Assembly: GCA_961205875.1 (NCBI GenBank)
Contig: OY540816.1
Coordinates: forward strand, 6,024,701-6,088,700
Direction of reading: 5' to 3'
Source of the DNA: Sialis fuliginosa
Lineage: Eukaryota; Arthropoda; Insecta; Megaloptera; Sialidae
Length of the DNA: 64,000 bases
The notes below the pieces were generated by a model. It did not search any database. It worked only from the letters and a program-made list of their open reading frames with translations, and was not told the origin of the DNA. Shown in pieces: positions 24,030 to 35,645 of the stretch (within the stretch, counting starts at the first letter, position 1; every line of letters starts with the position of its first letter). The position numbers and the translations under genes were made by a program.

Positions 24030-24350
24030 CTAAGTATGACGTGAACCCGCCACAGAACATCTACCCCCTCCGGCTATAAAACTGTATAACTTCCCTTAGC
24101 GCTGCTCAGCTAATACGTGTTTCCTTGTACAGTTCCTGTCCCGGTTTCCGATCACAATAACTTTATCCGAGAGCTGGCGCCGAGTGGAATTTACTTTGAG
24201 ACTCTCTCTAGGCCGTTTTTTGATGAAAGACGTTCGTTTGGTGAATTTAATCAAATATTTTTTCACGACACCAACGATCGTGTGGGAACCACTTCTATCT
24301 CTGTGTTGTTGTTTTTTCTTCCAGGAATACTTCATGGATGTACAAAATAG
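24030..24350 (+). promoter_or_regulatory. GC-richer block with TATA-like and initiator-like motifs
   Basis: 'ggctataaaactg' at 24074 is followed about 30 bases later by 'gctcagct'. A splice-acceptor-like 'ttttttcttccag' ends near 24323. About 77 codons are open on plus and 79 on minus, neither recognised. It could be an LTR remnant or a core promoter with a first exon. The call is weak. Confidence 0.2.
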
Positions 24351-24534
24351 TCGATGAAAAAGATGTATTATGAGATATTAATTTTTTTTACTTTCCTATA
24401 TGGCAATATTTGTATATTAAATATGTATAGCAGATATAAGAAAATTTTGTTCAAATTTGAGATTTTGATGTGAATATCCATTTGACAATTTTTAAAATTT
24501 TTCAAGTTATTTTTTAATAAAGTTATATGAATAC

Positions 24535-25140
24535 TAGCTGCTACCTGCGGCTTCGCTCGCATGGATTTCGAAACCCATGATATTTTTTCCGCCGGATCGA
24601 ATGAAACTAATTACAACCATTCATATGTGACAGGGGGTGAAATATTTATTAATAAAAAAAATTCCCTATACAATTTTTTTAACTCTTTTACAATCCATTA
24701 AGGGTTGAATTTTCGGAATATGAAGTAGCCTATGTCCTTCCTCGGGATGCAAGCTATTTTACTGCCAAGTTTCATCAAAGCGGTTCAGGAAACAAATACA
24801 GACAGAGAGACACACTATAAGTTTCGACTCTTATGCGAGATAGGGGGTTGTTTTTCCCTCTAATAACCCCTCTCCCGTAGTATTTTTCCCGTCAAATCGA
24901 ATGAAACCAATTGCAACCCTTCATATGTGACAGGGAGTGAAATATTAAATTTTTATTATTTTTGGTTTCCATTAATTATACAAAATCGTAAATATCTCGG
25001 CTCCTATGCGAGTTAGAGGGTTGTTTTCCTCCCTAAAACCTCCCCTCCATTGGTATTTTTCCCGTCGGATTGAATAAAACCAATTAAAACCCTTCATATG
25101 TAACAGAGGGTAAAATATTAATTACTAAAAAAAATTAAAA
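24535..25140 (+). repeat. RTE-like retroposon with internal tandem units
   Basis: The head 'ctagctgctacctgcggctt' and the block 'agcctatgtccttcctcggg' are hallmarks of RTE-related retroposons in insects, followed by a 'cagacagagagacacac' run. A unit containing 'tcatatgtgacagggggtga' then recurs three times (near 24627, 24922 and 25095) with 'cccctctcccgtagtatttttcccgtc'-like spacers. It is non-coding. Confidence 0.6.
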
Positions 25141-25585
25141 TTTTTCCATTTTTTATTTTTTATTTTTAACATAATATTAAACTTGAAATATTAATTATTA
25201 TTGTTATTATTGTACTGCTGATAAACTACACACTATAAAATTATTATTTTTATTTAAAAATTTTTGCAACCCTGTTTATAATCATTCTCTTTGCAAACAG
25301 AATTTGAAAAGGTAATTGATTTTGTTAAGACAGTTATTTTTACACAAAAGATAAAAGAAAATATATACATATAAAGTGGAGCGGGAAACGAGAATTTTTT
25401 ATCATGTTTATAGAAGTTGTTTGTTTCCAGTTAAAATTTGTTTACGAATCAGCAGTAGATGCGCCAGTATGTTGTGTTCATCTACTTATTTGTAAAATAT
25501 GATAATGTTCGAAAAATAATATAACAAAAAGTGTATATAGAAGTCATTATAAATTATAAATTATAAATATATTATGTTTGTTTTT
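25141..25585. other. AT-rich, nothing recognised
   Basis: No gene or repeat recognised. Confidence 0.4.
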
Positions 25586-25727
25586 GTTTCCTCGCAATAT
25601 CGAAGATACGAGAAGCTTTGTGATCGTTTTAGAATGAGACAAAAAAATTGTTCTCTGATTTCAAAATTTTAAATTGATTTTTCCGTTTCAGATTTTCAGG
25701 TTCCGTGTATGTTTGTCTGTCTGTGTT
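25586..25727 (+). repeat. Family E repeat, 5' fragment
   Basis: It starts GTTTCCTCGCAATATCGA and follows the family for ~140 bases before breaking off just after 'tgtttgtctgtctgtgttc'. The 1.4-kb hairpin follows 30 bases later. Confidence 0.75.
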
Positions 25728-25757
25728 CATTAAAATTATGTTATTTGAATCTAGTAT

Positions 25758-27144
25758 GGTTTGAAAAGGACCCCGCACAATAGCAATGGAAAAACACTCT
25801 CGGTGGATTTTGACCAAACCCACGGAAATAGATACTATATAATATAGTGATTAAAGTTGTCCATAGAACATGGGTCCGCAAACTCGATCTTCATGGTCAT
25901 TTCAAGGTCATATTATCAAAAAACCATCAAAAAAATCTAAAAAAAAATATATTCAGAGGTTTTCGAGGTCGCTGAATCCGAATCCGATGCCTATTTTTCT
26001 GTATCGAGTGAAGGGTCAAGGTCGATTCAAGGTCAAATAAACAAAAGGTCATTACAAAAATCTGAAAAAATGTGCAGATAGGTATTCGGGATCGTTAAAT
26101 CCGAATCCAAGGTCTGATTTTCTGTATCGAGTGAAGGGTCAAGGTCGATTCAAGGTCAAATAAACAAGAAGCCATTACGAAATTCTAAAAAAATGTGCAA
26201 GTAGGTATTCGGGATGACTGAATCCGAATCCTAGGTCTGCTTTTCTGTGTCGAGTCAAGGTCAAGGTAGTTTTAAGGTAAAATTAACAAAAGGATTTAAA
26301 AAATGAAATAGTTTTAATAATTAGGTTTTCGGTATCACTGAATTCAAATCCGAGGTCCGTTTTTTTTTGTATCTAGTCACATCCTTTTGTTAATTTGACC
26401 TTAAAACTACGTTGACCTTGACTCGATACAGAAATGCGGATCTCGGATTCGGTTTCGGCGACCCAAAAACCTACCTGTACATTTTTTCAGATTTTTGTAA
26501 TGGCCTTTTGTTTATTTGACCTTGAATCGACCTTGACCCTTCATTCAATACAGTAAAGTAGACCTCGGATTCGGATTCAGCGACCCAGAAAACCTACATA
26601 TATATTTTTTACATTTTTTATGGCCTTTTGTTAATTTGAGCCTGAATCGCCCTTGACCTTCACTCGATATAGAAAAGCAGACTTCGGATTAGGATTCAAC
26701 GATCCCGAAAACCTATATGTACATTTTTGCAGATTTTTGTTTATTTGACCTTGAATCGACCTTGACCTTCACTCGATACAGAAAAGCAGACCTCGGATTC
26801 AGATACAGCGATCCCGAATACCTATCTGCACATTTTTTCAGATTTTTGTAATGGCCTTTTGTTTATTTGACCTTGAATCGACCTTGACCCTTCACTCGAT
26901 ACAAAAAATTAGACCTCGGAGTCGGACTCAGCGACCCCGAAAACCTCTGAATATATTTTTTTTAGATTTTTTTGATGGTTTTTTGGTAATATGACCTTGA
27001 AATGACCATGAAGATCGAGTTTGCGGACCCATGTTCTATGGACAACTTTGATCATTATATTATGTAGTATCTATTTCCGTGGGTTTGGTCAAAATCCACC
27101 GAGAGTGTTTTTCCATTGCTTTTGTGCGGGGTCCTTTTTGGTTT
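25758..27144. repeat. 1.4-kb hairpin with ~123-bp subrepeats
   Basis: The outer arms are complementary: 'gaccccgcacaatagcaatg' on the left pairs with 'cattgcttttgtgcggggtc' on the right, and the match continues through 'gcaaactcgatcttcatgg'. Inside, a unit of about 123 bases ('ctgtatcgagtgaagg...ggtcgattcaaggtcaaata') is present about three times in one orientation. It then recurs about five times inverted, near 26420, 26541, 26662, 26770 and 26898. Each unit carries two CAAGGTC motifs. It is non-coding. Confidence 0.85.
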
Positions 27145-27152
27145 TAGTTATT

Positions 27153-27905
27153 GCTTCCTCGCAATATCGAAAATACGAGAAGCTTTGTGATCGTTTAAGA
27201 TTGAAACAAAAAAAATGTTCTCCGATTTCAAAATTTTAAATTGATCTTTCCGTTTCACGTCAAGACAAACACTTTTCCTTCCGTGTTTGTCTGTATGTCT
27301 GCACCCTGAATCCTTGTCACACGCATAACTTACGAACCACTGAATCGATATTGATTAAACTTGGTTGAATGATTAAGTCTGGTTTGAGGACGGTCCCATT
27401 TTAAAATCATCAGAATTTAGTGTAAGGGGTAGGGGTGACATCCCAAAATATTTATTTTTTCAAAATATCTCAAGAACAATACGTAAAAAATGTATAGGAT
27501 CTTTTTTGTAGAGCATACAATTTCTGATAATATAGGTCTACAACGTTTGTTATAAAATATTCACTTACAAAGATTTATCTCAATTTGTTTTAAAAAAAAT
27601 CGTGTTTTTTTAAAATTGATATTTAATTTGACATATTAAATGTCATTTTGACGTTTTAAATGTTATTTTGACTGTGCATAAATTTAGATTTGGATTGAAA
27701 TTGTCAAAAAATAAAAAATATACGAAAAATTAATCAAGTGCGTTTTATGAAAAATTTCGAACTAATATTTTTTAGTAAAATTGTATGGTTAACCAATGCT
27801 ACGCAATTTATCTGAACACGGTTTTTATTAAAATTGTTGAATAATTAACTACCTTTGGTGCATTTAGCACGAGGAAGCACTGTGCATCTACTTGGCAGAT
27901 ATTTT
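27153..27905 (+). repeat. Family E repeat, full copy 2
   Basis: It runs from GCTTCCTCGCAATATCGA through the 'gcacgaggaagcactgtgc' end. It starts eight bases after the hairpin and has the same orientation as the fragment on the other side. Confidence 0.8.
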
Positions 27906-28664
27906 TATTATAAGTAGGTATCTACTTGTATATAATATTACCAATTCGAACAATATAAGCATATAAGAAAAAATAATATTTCTCGTTATAGACATAAATT
28001 TTAATAAAAGTGTCTTAATCTACAATTACTTCTTTATAATTAGTATTGATTGCAATATTTTTACAGAAAACGGCAAAAGATATTATTCTCTTTTATTCCG
28101 AACAAAAAACTCAATGGAACATAATTTACGCAAGCGTTCATTTTTCACAAAAACCAGCAAAAAGACATAAAATCCAGCATCGACAAAAACACATCAATAA
28201 ACTACACAAGGCAATAATCTAATTTTGTAGCCAATGACAATCGTAAACCGGCGGATGTCCATTTAAAAAATTGGCACACTTAGTAGGCAAACAAATTAAA
28301 AACAAACTTTGATTTTAGTATACCCGTTGGTGCCGTACATTATCGTTCGCCCAGTCTCCAGAAATATTAGTAGTGGAGTGATAAACGAGCCTGACGTGAG
28401 GACAGCCATCGCTGTAATTGGGTATCGAACGGTTAATCCAATTGTGTGGCACTTAGCAACGAATTCTCTCACACGATGTTTGTGTTTCAGGTGCAGTTGT
28501 TGTTTCCAGTTGCTGCTCGATTATGTTGACAAATGTTGCACACCTTCAATGGATTTGTTCAATGGCAATTCAGAATTTGTTCACTTAACTGTTTTATTCA
28601 TCTATACATTTTGTACAACGTAAAGATTATCTGAATGCAATTAATATGTAGTAAGCAGCGATGT
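27906..28664. other. Unassigned; GC-richer block at 28305-28625
   Basis: The first part is AT-rich. A 104-codon plus-strand frame covers 28309-28623, but its translation is not recognised. An internal 'gtttgtgtttcag' could be a splice acceptor. There is no homology I can name, so I do not call a gene. Confidence 0.25.
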
Positions 28665-28790
28665 AACAAATATTCGCACATTTTTTAACATTCGCAAGAA
28701 AAAGTGCGAATATTTTTGCGAATATTACTTGTTTTTGTAATAATAAAAAAATATCGGTATGGAGAACCATACATGACTTCCATGTTCTTT
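28665..28790 (+). repeat. Dispersed repeat H, part of copy 2
   Basis: Shares 'aaaaagtgcgaatatttttg' and its surroundings with 17085-17220. Confidence 0.6.
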
Positions 28791-28939
28791 TTATCTTTTT
28801 AAATACCTAATTTTTAAATATAATTTTTTTTAAATATTTTATTTATATAACCTACTACTATGAATATAAATTTCGTAATACATAAAAAACATACTCGTAT
28901 ATACTTACGACGGTTACAGCAGTTATTGCCATTTATATA

Positions 28940-29140
28940 TAAATATTAGTTTTCTAATGTTCTAATATCAAAAACATAATACACATTTCGTAGAACAACT
29001 AATTTGACAATTTGAATTTAGTTGCATTTGTTTCCATGGCAACATGAATTAATGACATATTAATTAGTATTTAAAATTCTAATTTTGAGGGTGTTTTTCA
29101 CCCCTTCAATGGCTGTTTAGGCACGTACAAATAATAAATG
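28940..29140 (+). repeat. Dispersed repeat shared with 41130-41235
   Basis: Common blocks are 'aatattagttttctaat' and 'ggctgtttaggcacgta', the latter as 'ggatgtttaggcacgta' at 41227. It is probably RTE-like and is non-coding. Confidence 0.5.
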
Positions 29141-29249
29141 TCCCTTAGATTCAATTGAACTGCAAATGTACCAAATCTTATCAAAATTAGTGAGATAATA
29201 CTCGCAATGTTCACTTTTTAGATTTAGACGAAAAAAGTTACAAAATTTT

Positions 29250-29466
29250 GAATATTTCCAAAACCCCTAATGCGATTAGCACCAAAATCAATAGGTCTGG
29301 AGTACTCACTGAGACAAACATTTTCCCCAAAAATAATTCAGATCGGTGCATTTTTACGGTAGTTATTGTGAACGAAAAAAAAATCTACATCCTGACACAC
29401 AGACACACGCACAGCCGCCATGCGGAAATTAACTTTTCTTTACGTTTTGAAGTTAGTACAATCAGT
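29250..29466 (+). repeat. Dispersed repeat H, second block of copy 2
   Basis: An inverse match to 17270-17500, including 'ttttgaagttagtacaatca' and 'accaaaatcaataggtct'. The 73-codon frame inside is not a gene. Confidence 0.6.
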
Positions 29467-29875
29467 TAGCACAATGTATGGATCATGCTGAAACCGAAAC
29501 TTAAAAAAAGATTTGAAATAAGTTTTTTATTTATGTTTTTGCTCATTTTTGGTTAGAAAAAATAATATAGATATAGAATAATTTAAATCCGCTTAAAAAT
29601 TCAACATTAATTGCTTAAAACGTTAAAACTAAACTCAAAGCAACTACATATTTATATGTAGTATAATATATTATGAATATGTTGTATAATTTATTATGAA
29701 TCATTTATTATTAAAACAACAAAAAAAGTTATATAAAATATCTTTTTCATAGAAAAAAAACATTAATTCTGCACAAGGAACATAAAATGACTAGAAATCA
29801 GTGGAATCACATTTTTTTGAACCGTGGATTAAGAAAAATATTTTAAGCAAAAAACATATAAACATCCGGAAATTT
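29467..29875. other. AT-rich, nothing recognised
   Basis: No gene or element recognised. Confidence 0.4.
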
Positions 29876-30075
29876 GTCATGAGGGGGCCACAGCCCTCTA
29901 AAACTTTATTCAAAATTAATTTTTATTTAATATCTAGAGAACCCATTATGCTAAAGTTATGAAATTTGATAGGGGTTTAGTATTAATAAGTATTATTGAT
30001 TTCCAGTATTAACCAATTATAATTTAGACCAGGGCTGTATGGGGCCAGTAAGCCCATCGATTTTTATCTAGTATT
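29876..30075 (+). repeat. Dispersed repeat K, copy 1
   Basis: The blocks 'tttttatttaatatctagag' with 'aacccattatg', and 'tgtatggggccagtaagccc', recur in inverse orientation at 63610-63870; the first also recurs directly at 63105-63225. Confidence 0.6.
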
Positions 30076-30904
30076 TTTTTATTCTTTAATTTTTTCCTGT
30101 GTTAGACATTTGAATAAGACTGTATGAGACAAAATACACAAAAATATACTTTGCTCATTTATCATAGGATAAACCGTTTACGAGCAATATCGATGCAAAA
30201 GAAAGCATGCAGAATTTTACTTAATACGGATGCTTCAAATTAAACAAAATAAATATATATTCCTGTTCTTTGATTAAAGGTAAGAAAAAAGTCCATGTAC
30301 ATATATCACCAAATACGTGTCATTATCAACATATTTATTGATAAAATTAGAAGATAATTTTAATTAAGAACTTAATGTGCGAACCAAGGACTATACCCTT
30401 GATTGAACGTACGTCGTTGTTCAGAACACGTCCTAGTCATCTATGTCCGGCGTTTTTTTTACTGACTGTATAAGTATTAAAATATTAAAACCAAAAGGAA
30501 AATAGAAAACACAAATTTCGGTTTATTTAAACGCAGTCAGTTTTTAGTTATTTTTTTATATCAATCTACATTCAATATAAAACTGTAAAGTGGTTTTATT
30601 AAACAAATAAACTTTAAATGTATAGAAGGTACATTTAATTAATTTCTTGAGAGCGTAGATATTCTACCGCAGACAACTTTTTCAGACGGTTGTTGATATA
30701 TCAGGACACAGTCTGTCCTCATACCATTTACGTGAGGTTAATGTTTGCAAAAGCAACGTTTTAAATCATGCAGTCTTATTTGACATCATCGTAAGACAAT
30801 TTTCAATGTAATTACGTTTAATTATTTAATGTTAGTTTTCGATTAACTTCTTCATTATTTAGATCGTTAATTCCTTCACAAAAGAATTATATATTTTAAA
30901 ATGT
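30076..30904. other. AT-rich, nothing certain
   Basis: A weakly tRNA-like stretch on the minus strand (about 30375-30450) was considered and not accepted. No gene was found. Confidence 0.35.
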
Positions 30905-31215
30905 AGGTGTTTAAGATTACTATATTATTAACGGATTTCAATCAAAATTTTGACAGGTCAAAATTCTGTCAGTTCAAAATCTCATTTTTTACTTTCTTAT
31001 ACCATGTATTTGAAATATACATTAGTATAAGTAAGTATAGTGAAGCCGATTTTTTTCGAACTCCGGATTTTGACGGAATTATCTATTTTGACCTTCCTTG
31101 AATCCATTCTGACTATTTTCGCCATGATGTCTGTGTGTCCGTCTGTCTGTCTGTCTGTCTGTAAGCGCTGTAACTCAAATACGACAAATCGTAGAAGGCT
31201 GATATTTTATATTTA
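30905..31215 (+). repeat. Repeat with 'TTTTGAC' blocks and a (GTCT)n run
   Basis: Several 'attttgac' motifs precede 'gtgtccgtctgtctgtctgt' (31135-31162) and 'gtaagcgctgtaactcaaa'. This order resembles the simple-run blocks of families E and F, suggesting another non-autonomous repeat. Only one copy is in the window. Confidence 0.35.
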
Positions 31216-32091
31216 AGATTAATTTTTGGCTGGGAAGAAACGTCCTATTTTTGAAAACGATCTTTCAACCGGATACGGATGTTTACCTACGTCGATTTTT
31301 TAATTTTTCGAATTACTCTGAAACAGTACAAAATAGAGAAAAATGGTCAAGTTAAAAAATGTAGGTAATATCTATATCTATAATTTATGTTCTATTCATT
31401 TTTTTGTAAAAACGAATTTAAAAAAATTATTATAATTATTATAAAAAGTGTTATGGGACTTTCTTATACGTATTACAGAGATTGAACAGTGTGTGTATTT
31501 GTCGTAGGTAACATGGGAATTTCTTATACGTAATACTGAGAGTGAACTGTGTAGGTGAATCTAAATAATTACATAAAAAAATTCTTTCTGGCTAAATCAT
31601 AAATGTTGGAAAAAAATGTATGGGGAATAAATTATAGATAATAACATACTCGACATTTTTTACCTAAAACATTTTTTTCTTATTTCAAAAATAATTCAAA
31701 AATCCAAAAATTTACAAGAGTAAACATCCGTTTTCAGTTATTACGTTAAAAAAAATCACTTGTTATATAATGGAGAGAATAATATTACCTTTATTATTCA
31801 TTTTGTTTTATTTTGTTACAAATGTTTTAATAAACAAAGAATCACGTATACAATTCACTGTTAGGTTAGGTTAGGTATAAGAAAGTCCCGTGGTTCCTAA
31901 GGCAGATATTTTAATTAGAAAAATTAATTTTATCCAATAAAAGAAAAACATTTTTCTAGGACTTTTATAAAACTATTTATGAATTTTTAATATAAAACCT
32001 GGAACAAATGTGCTAAATACATAGTTATACATTTCTTACAAAAATAATGAAAAGTATTTATTCCTATTTCCTATTATTAATTTGATGATAA
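31216..32091. other. AT-rich, with an interstitial (TTAGG)3
   Basis: Bases 31861-31876 read three TTAGG units plus T, the insect telomere unit, but in too short a run to be telomeric. Otherwise nothing is recognised. Confidence 0.4.
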
Positions 32092-32446
32092 CATGATAAG
32101 GGATCATCAATGATTTGATTAGTTTAAGAGGTAAACCTCTTATACCATATCTACTGAGTTTATTGCATTATGATTCTATATGTACGATGTCAAACACCTT
32201 TGAAAGATCCATAAACGCTGCAACGCATATATTTTTAAGATTCCATGCACTAATTACAGTATTAATGTATTTATATAAGGCTAGATTTGTTGAATGTCCT
32301 GACCGAATTCCATATTGGCAGTCATTTATTATATTAAATTTAGTTAAATAAATATTTAGACGATTTGTAATTGTTTTTTCTATCATTTTTGACACATTGC
32401 TTAATAGTGAAATTGGTCGATTGGTCAGTTCTATTATAAATGACAA
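32092..32446 (-). pseudogene. Non-LTR retrotransposon reverse transcriptase fragment (Jockey/CR1-like)
   Basis: Reverse transcriptase of this type copies element RNA at a nicked target. On the minus strand the frame reads 'TNRPISLLSNVSKMIEK', which is the conserved NYRPISLL block at the start of the fingers. It goes on through 'QYGIRSGHSTNLAL' (the QxGFRxGxST block) and 'VAAFMDLSKVFDIV' (the LDLxKAFDxV block with the first catalytic aspartate). After a TAA at about 32156 the same frame continues 'NKLSRYGIRGLPLKLIKS', also diagnostic. The catalytic YADD box and all the rest are missing. The fragment is cut short on its upstream side 12 bases before the hairpin at 32459. It is inactive: truncated at both ends and interrupted by a stop. 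Confidence 0.85.
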
Positions 32447-32458
32447 CTGTACAAATAT

Positions 32459-33263
32459 ACAGGGTGAGTCATTTTAATCAACGCAGTCAAATTTCTTCAA
32501 ACGAAAGTTGCTCGGTTTCAAGGAAGCCAAACAATGGTGACCTTGCGGTTGACCTTCAAACCATTTTTCATGTTCAATAAAGGTCAACTTTGATTTTTTA
32601 AATAAAAGCCTATATTTTTTATTGCATATTCGTATTCTACGTAAAAAAAATTAGTATCTTTAGCAGAAAAAAATTTTCTTAAAAATACTTTCTTCTCTCG
32701 GTAGAGGACGCTGTAAGATTAATCAACGAACTCAAATATCTGAAAAAAAGTTGCACCTAATAGCTCAAACTACTTTTAGCATTACCCAGAAACAACGGCG
32801 TGGACGTAGTAGTTGTATGTTTCTTTTGGGGTGCTTTTTAAATGTGGGAGGCAAGGGAAAGCACCCCAAAGAAAACATACAACTACAATGTCCACGCCGT
32901 TGTTTCTGGGTAATGCTAAAAGTAGTTTGAGCTATTAGGTGCAACTTTTTTTCAGATATTTGAGTTCGTTGATTAATCTTACAGCGACCTCCACCAAGAG
33001 AAGAAAGCATTTAAAAAAAAAATTCTAATAAAGATACTAATTTTTTTACGACGAATACGAAAATGCAATAAAAAATATAGGTTTTTATTTAAAAAATCAA
33101 AGTTGGCCTTTATTGATCTTGAAAAATGGTTTGAAGGTCAACCGCAAGGTCACCATTGTTTGGCTTCCTTGAAACCAAGCAACTTTTGTTTGAAACGTTT
33201 TTCTCAATTTCGCTTACTTTTCGAGATATTTGACTGCGTTGATTAAAATGACTCACCCTGTAT
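32459..33263. repeat. Foldback family D, inverted dimer with central palindrome
   Basis: The left end TACAGGGTGAGTCATTTTAA is mirrored by 'attaaaatgactcaccctgt' on the right. Between two inverted D units sits a second palindrome (about 32759-32940) whose arms include 'ctacttttagcattaccc' and 'aacaacggcgtgg'; its loop is 'atgtgggaggcaag'. The D units contain 'ggtgaccttgcggttgacc' and complements. It has no coding function, although short frames are open. Confidence 0.85.
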
Positions 33264-34097
33264 ATAGGTGCTTTGATGAGTTAACAGTATGGAAGGTACC
33301 GTGACAAATCGGGTTCACAGTATGGAACGTCTTCAAACAAAAATAAATCGAAATAAGCGTTTATTAAAAAATTATAACGTAAGGCCATCGAATTTTATTA
33401 TAATAGTATGTTATAATAAATATTATAAGCATATAATACAGCAACCATAATAATAAAACAGACATTGTATGTAGGTACATTTATTAATAATACTGTATGC
33501 ATTTATATTCATTTTAATAGCGATATGTACGAAAAATCCATAAAACCTCTTAAAAGCGAAACCAGACGTAAAATTATATGAGAGAACACATTAACTAGAG
33601 TGGGTACATCACTGAAAGGAAGTATCAGAGTTTTATGACCGAGGTAGTAGCTGCTCTATGGCGGTTACAGTTCGAAATTGTGATTAAATATATTTAACTT
33701 GTACTTCTTCCGAGATAGCTCGCGATCTCCAGAGAGGAAGTTATTAAATTAAACTTGTTCGATAGAAAGTACCTACTGCAGATAGTAATCGGAATTATCG
33801 AATTATTCAGACTACTTTAGATATACTTATTTGTTTGAACAAAACTGAATTACTGTTCTGAAAAGTTTCATAGTTTTATTGTATTATTATTATTATACAC
33901 ATAGAATTAATGGCAGCAAAGTTAAATAACTGGTTTTTAAAAACTTCATTTTATTCGTATTCTGGTTTTGCACAAGTAATATCCATCAGTTTTTTTTTCA
34001 TTAAGACCAGAGTTAAAAATATATAATTCGTTTTTCAGATTTACATTATAGAAGTGCTAGTTATTTATTCAGCGGTTGGGGAATTTTTTTTGGTACT
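33264..34097. other. Unassigned spacer; GC-richer at 33590-33770
   Basis: No recognised gene or repeat. The patch 33590-33770 is richer in G+C ('gatagctcgcgatctccag') but has no long frame. Confidence 0.35.
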
Positions 34098-34105
34098 GCC
34101 CCAAA

Positions 34106-34615
34106 CAGTGTTGCCAGTTTGAACTCCCTAAAAAGCACGATAGGCTTACTAAAATGGTACGAAATTGAACAAAAAGGTACGGTTTCAACTTTTTAAACTG
34201 TTGTGTGAAAAACTGTTTTGTCACATTTTGTAGCCCCCAACCCCTGATACTACAAATGTTTAAATTATTAGAAATGTATTTGAATTATTATTTTTTATTT
34301 AATTATACCCTTTATTTTATTTTGTGTTAAAAGACATCAATTATCAAGTAATTAATGGACGCCCCTTATATTTCGTTAAAAAACCGTCAATACTGAAAAG
34401 TAGATAAAGACGAAAAAATCAAGATACGTTTCGTTTTTACTTTAATTTTTATTGGTGTTATTCATATAAACATTTTATTTTTTTATTATTTTTTTACGTA
34501 GTGAAGCTGAATAAAAGCTTGATAAAATCTTTGTGGGGCAAAAGGTACGATTTTGGTACGGTCGGGTCATGAATAGAACGAAAACCGTACTAAAAAGTAC
34601 GTTCTGGCAACACTG
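34106..34615. mobile_element. hAT-type MITE (CAGTGTTGCCAG ends)
   Basis: The left terminus CAGTGTTGCCAG is mirrored by CTGGCAACACTG on the right. The 8-base flanks gccccaaa (34098-34105) and gccacaaa (34616-34623) agree at seven of eight positions, fitting an aged hAT duplication. Repeated 'aaaaggtacg' and 'aaaagtacg' motifs lie near both ends. It is 510 bp and non-coding. Confidence 0.85.
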
Positions 34616-34623
34616 GCCACAAA

Positions 34624-35645
34624 ATATATAATCCCCTTCAGTTAAACTACCTACCTATATTTAGTTTAACTATATTTATTTAAATCAACTGTATCACGTA
34701 TAAAATCATAAATTTTATATGTAAGGTATGTATAAAACGTTAAGTATAGTAAGCAATTTGTGTTAAAGTTATTTTACGTGTAAGTCTAAACTCTTACAAT
34801 TTTTACAAGCTTTTACTTAACTTCACATGTATCTGACTATGTCAGGGGACACAAATCTTGCAACCGATTTTTAACTAACTTCCGTCGTCCGATTTCCTTC
34901 AAATTTTGGAATCTGGTATATTCTCCGTGACAATGCACTTTTTTTATTATTTTCATTGTTATATTATGACCAATTCATTATAAATTGTTGTTTAGTTACA
35001 ACATCAACATCACAACTACCGTTGATTATTATTATTACTTATACATTTTTATTAGAAAATATCAATTGCAATTTCTCTTTATGTAAGCCTGACCTAATCA
35101 TTCAATATGTATTTTAGGAGATCTATCTTACCCCATTGAGTGGGGTCAATGGGGTAAGTGAAAAAAAAATGTGAGTTCACTTTTCAGTCTATGGAAGGGG
35201 GGTCCAAAATAATTTTGACAGTGTTCGTTATAATTTTCAGTGGATGTACTAATTAAAAGCTACATTCTGAATTTTTTTCAGATTTTTTGAGAAGATAGTT
35301 TAGAAATTAAGAAGGGGGGGGTCACTTTGATAACGACATTTGAATGCAAATATATCGTGACTGAAGGGTTAAAATCAAAAGGTCATATAACATTTTTTGT
35401 TGCATTTTAGCAGACATATCTAAAGACACCCCACTTTATAGATTAAGTGAATTATTATTTTTTAATATACCTACTTTTCAGTCTGTGGAAAGGGGGTCCG
35501 AAAATTTTTCTTTTTTTTTCAAAAATCTTATCATTTTTTTCCTGGGTTTTCAGTCTTCGTCCGTATACCAAATTTCATCTTAATCGGTCTAAAATTTTTG
35601 AGAACGGACGGACATGATGAAACTAAGATTTCTACGGAAACCTAA
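34624..35645. repeat. Unassigned region with repeated 'CTTTTCAGTCTATGGAA' blocks
   Basis: 'cttttcagtctatggaaggg' at about 35180 recurs as 'cttttcagtctgtggaaagg' at about 35474, each followed by 'ggtcc'. The end 'gagaacggacggacatgatg' with 'tttctacggaaacc' resembles the ends of family F. This suggests a related non-autonomous repeat from about 35110 to 35645. Bases 34624-35110 hold nothing recognised. Confidence 0.4.

Noticed and set aside
24117-24350. 77- and 79-codon overlapping frames on both strands
   Set aside because: Neither is recognised; openness on both strands reflects base composition.
24622-25110. CRISPR-like or regulatory array from the repeated 'tcatatgtgacaggg' units
   Set aside because: Units are long, degenerate and part of an RTE-like retroposon in a eukaryotic genome.
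28309-28623. 104-codon plus-strand frame as a host gene
   Set aside because: No recognisable domain, no conserved start context and no neighbours; kept only as an unassigned GC-richer block.
30375-30450. tRNA gene or tRNA-derived SINE on the minus strand
   Set aside because: A and B boxes are only vaguely matched and no cloverleaf could be drawn with confidence.
31861-31876. Telomere
   Set aside because: Only three TTAGG units, surrounded by ordinary dispersed sequence.
32115-32351. 78-codon plus-strand frame
   Set aside because: It is antisense to the reverse transcriptase fragment on the minus strand.
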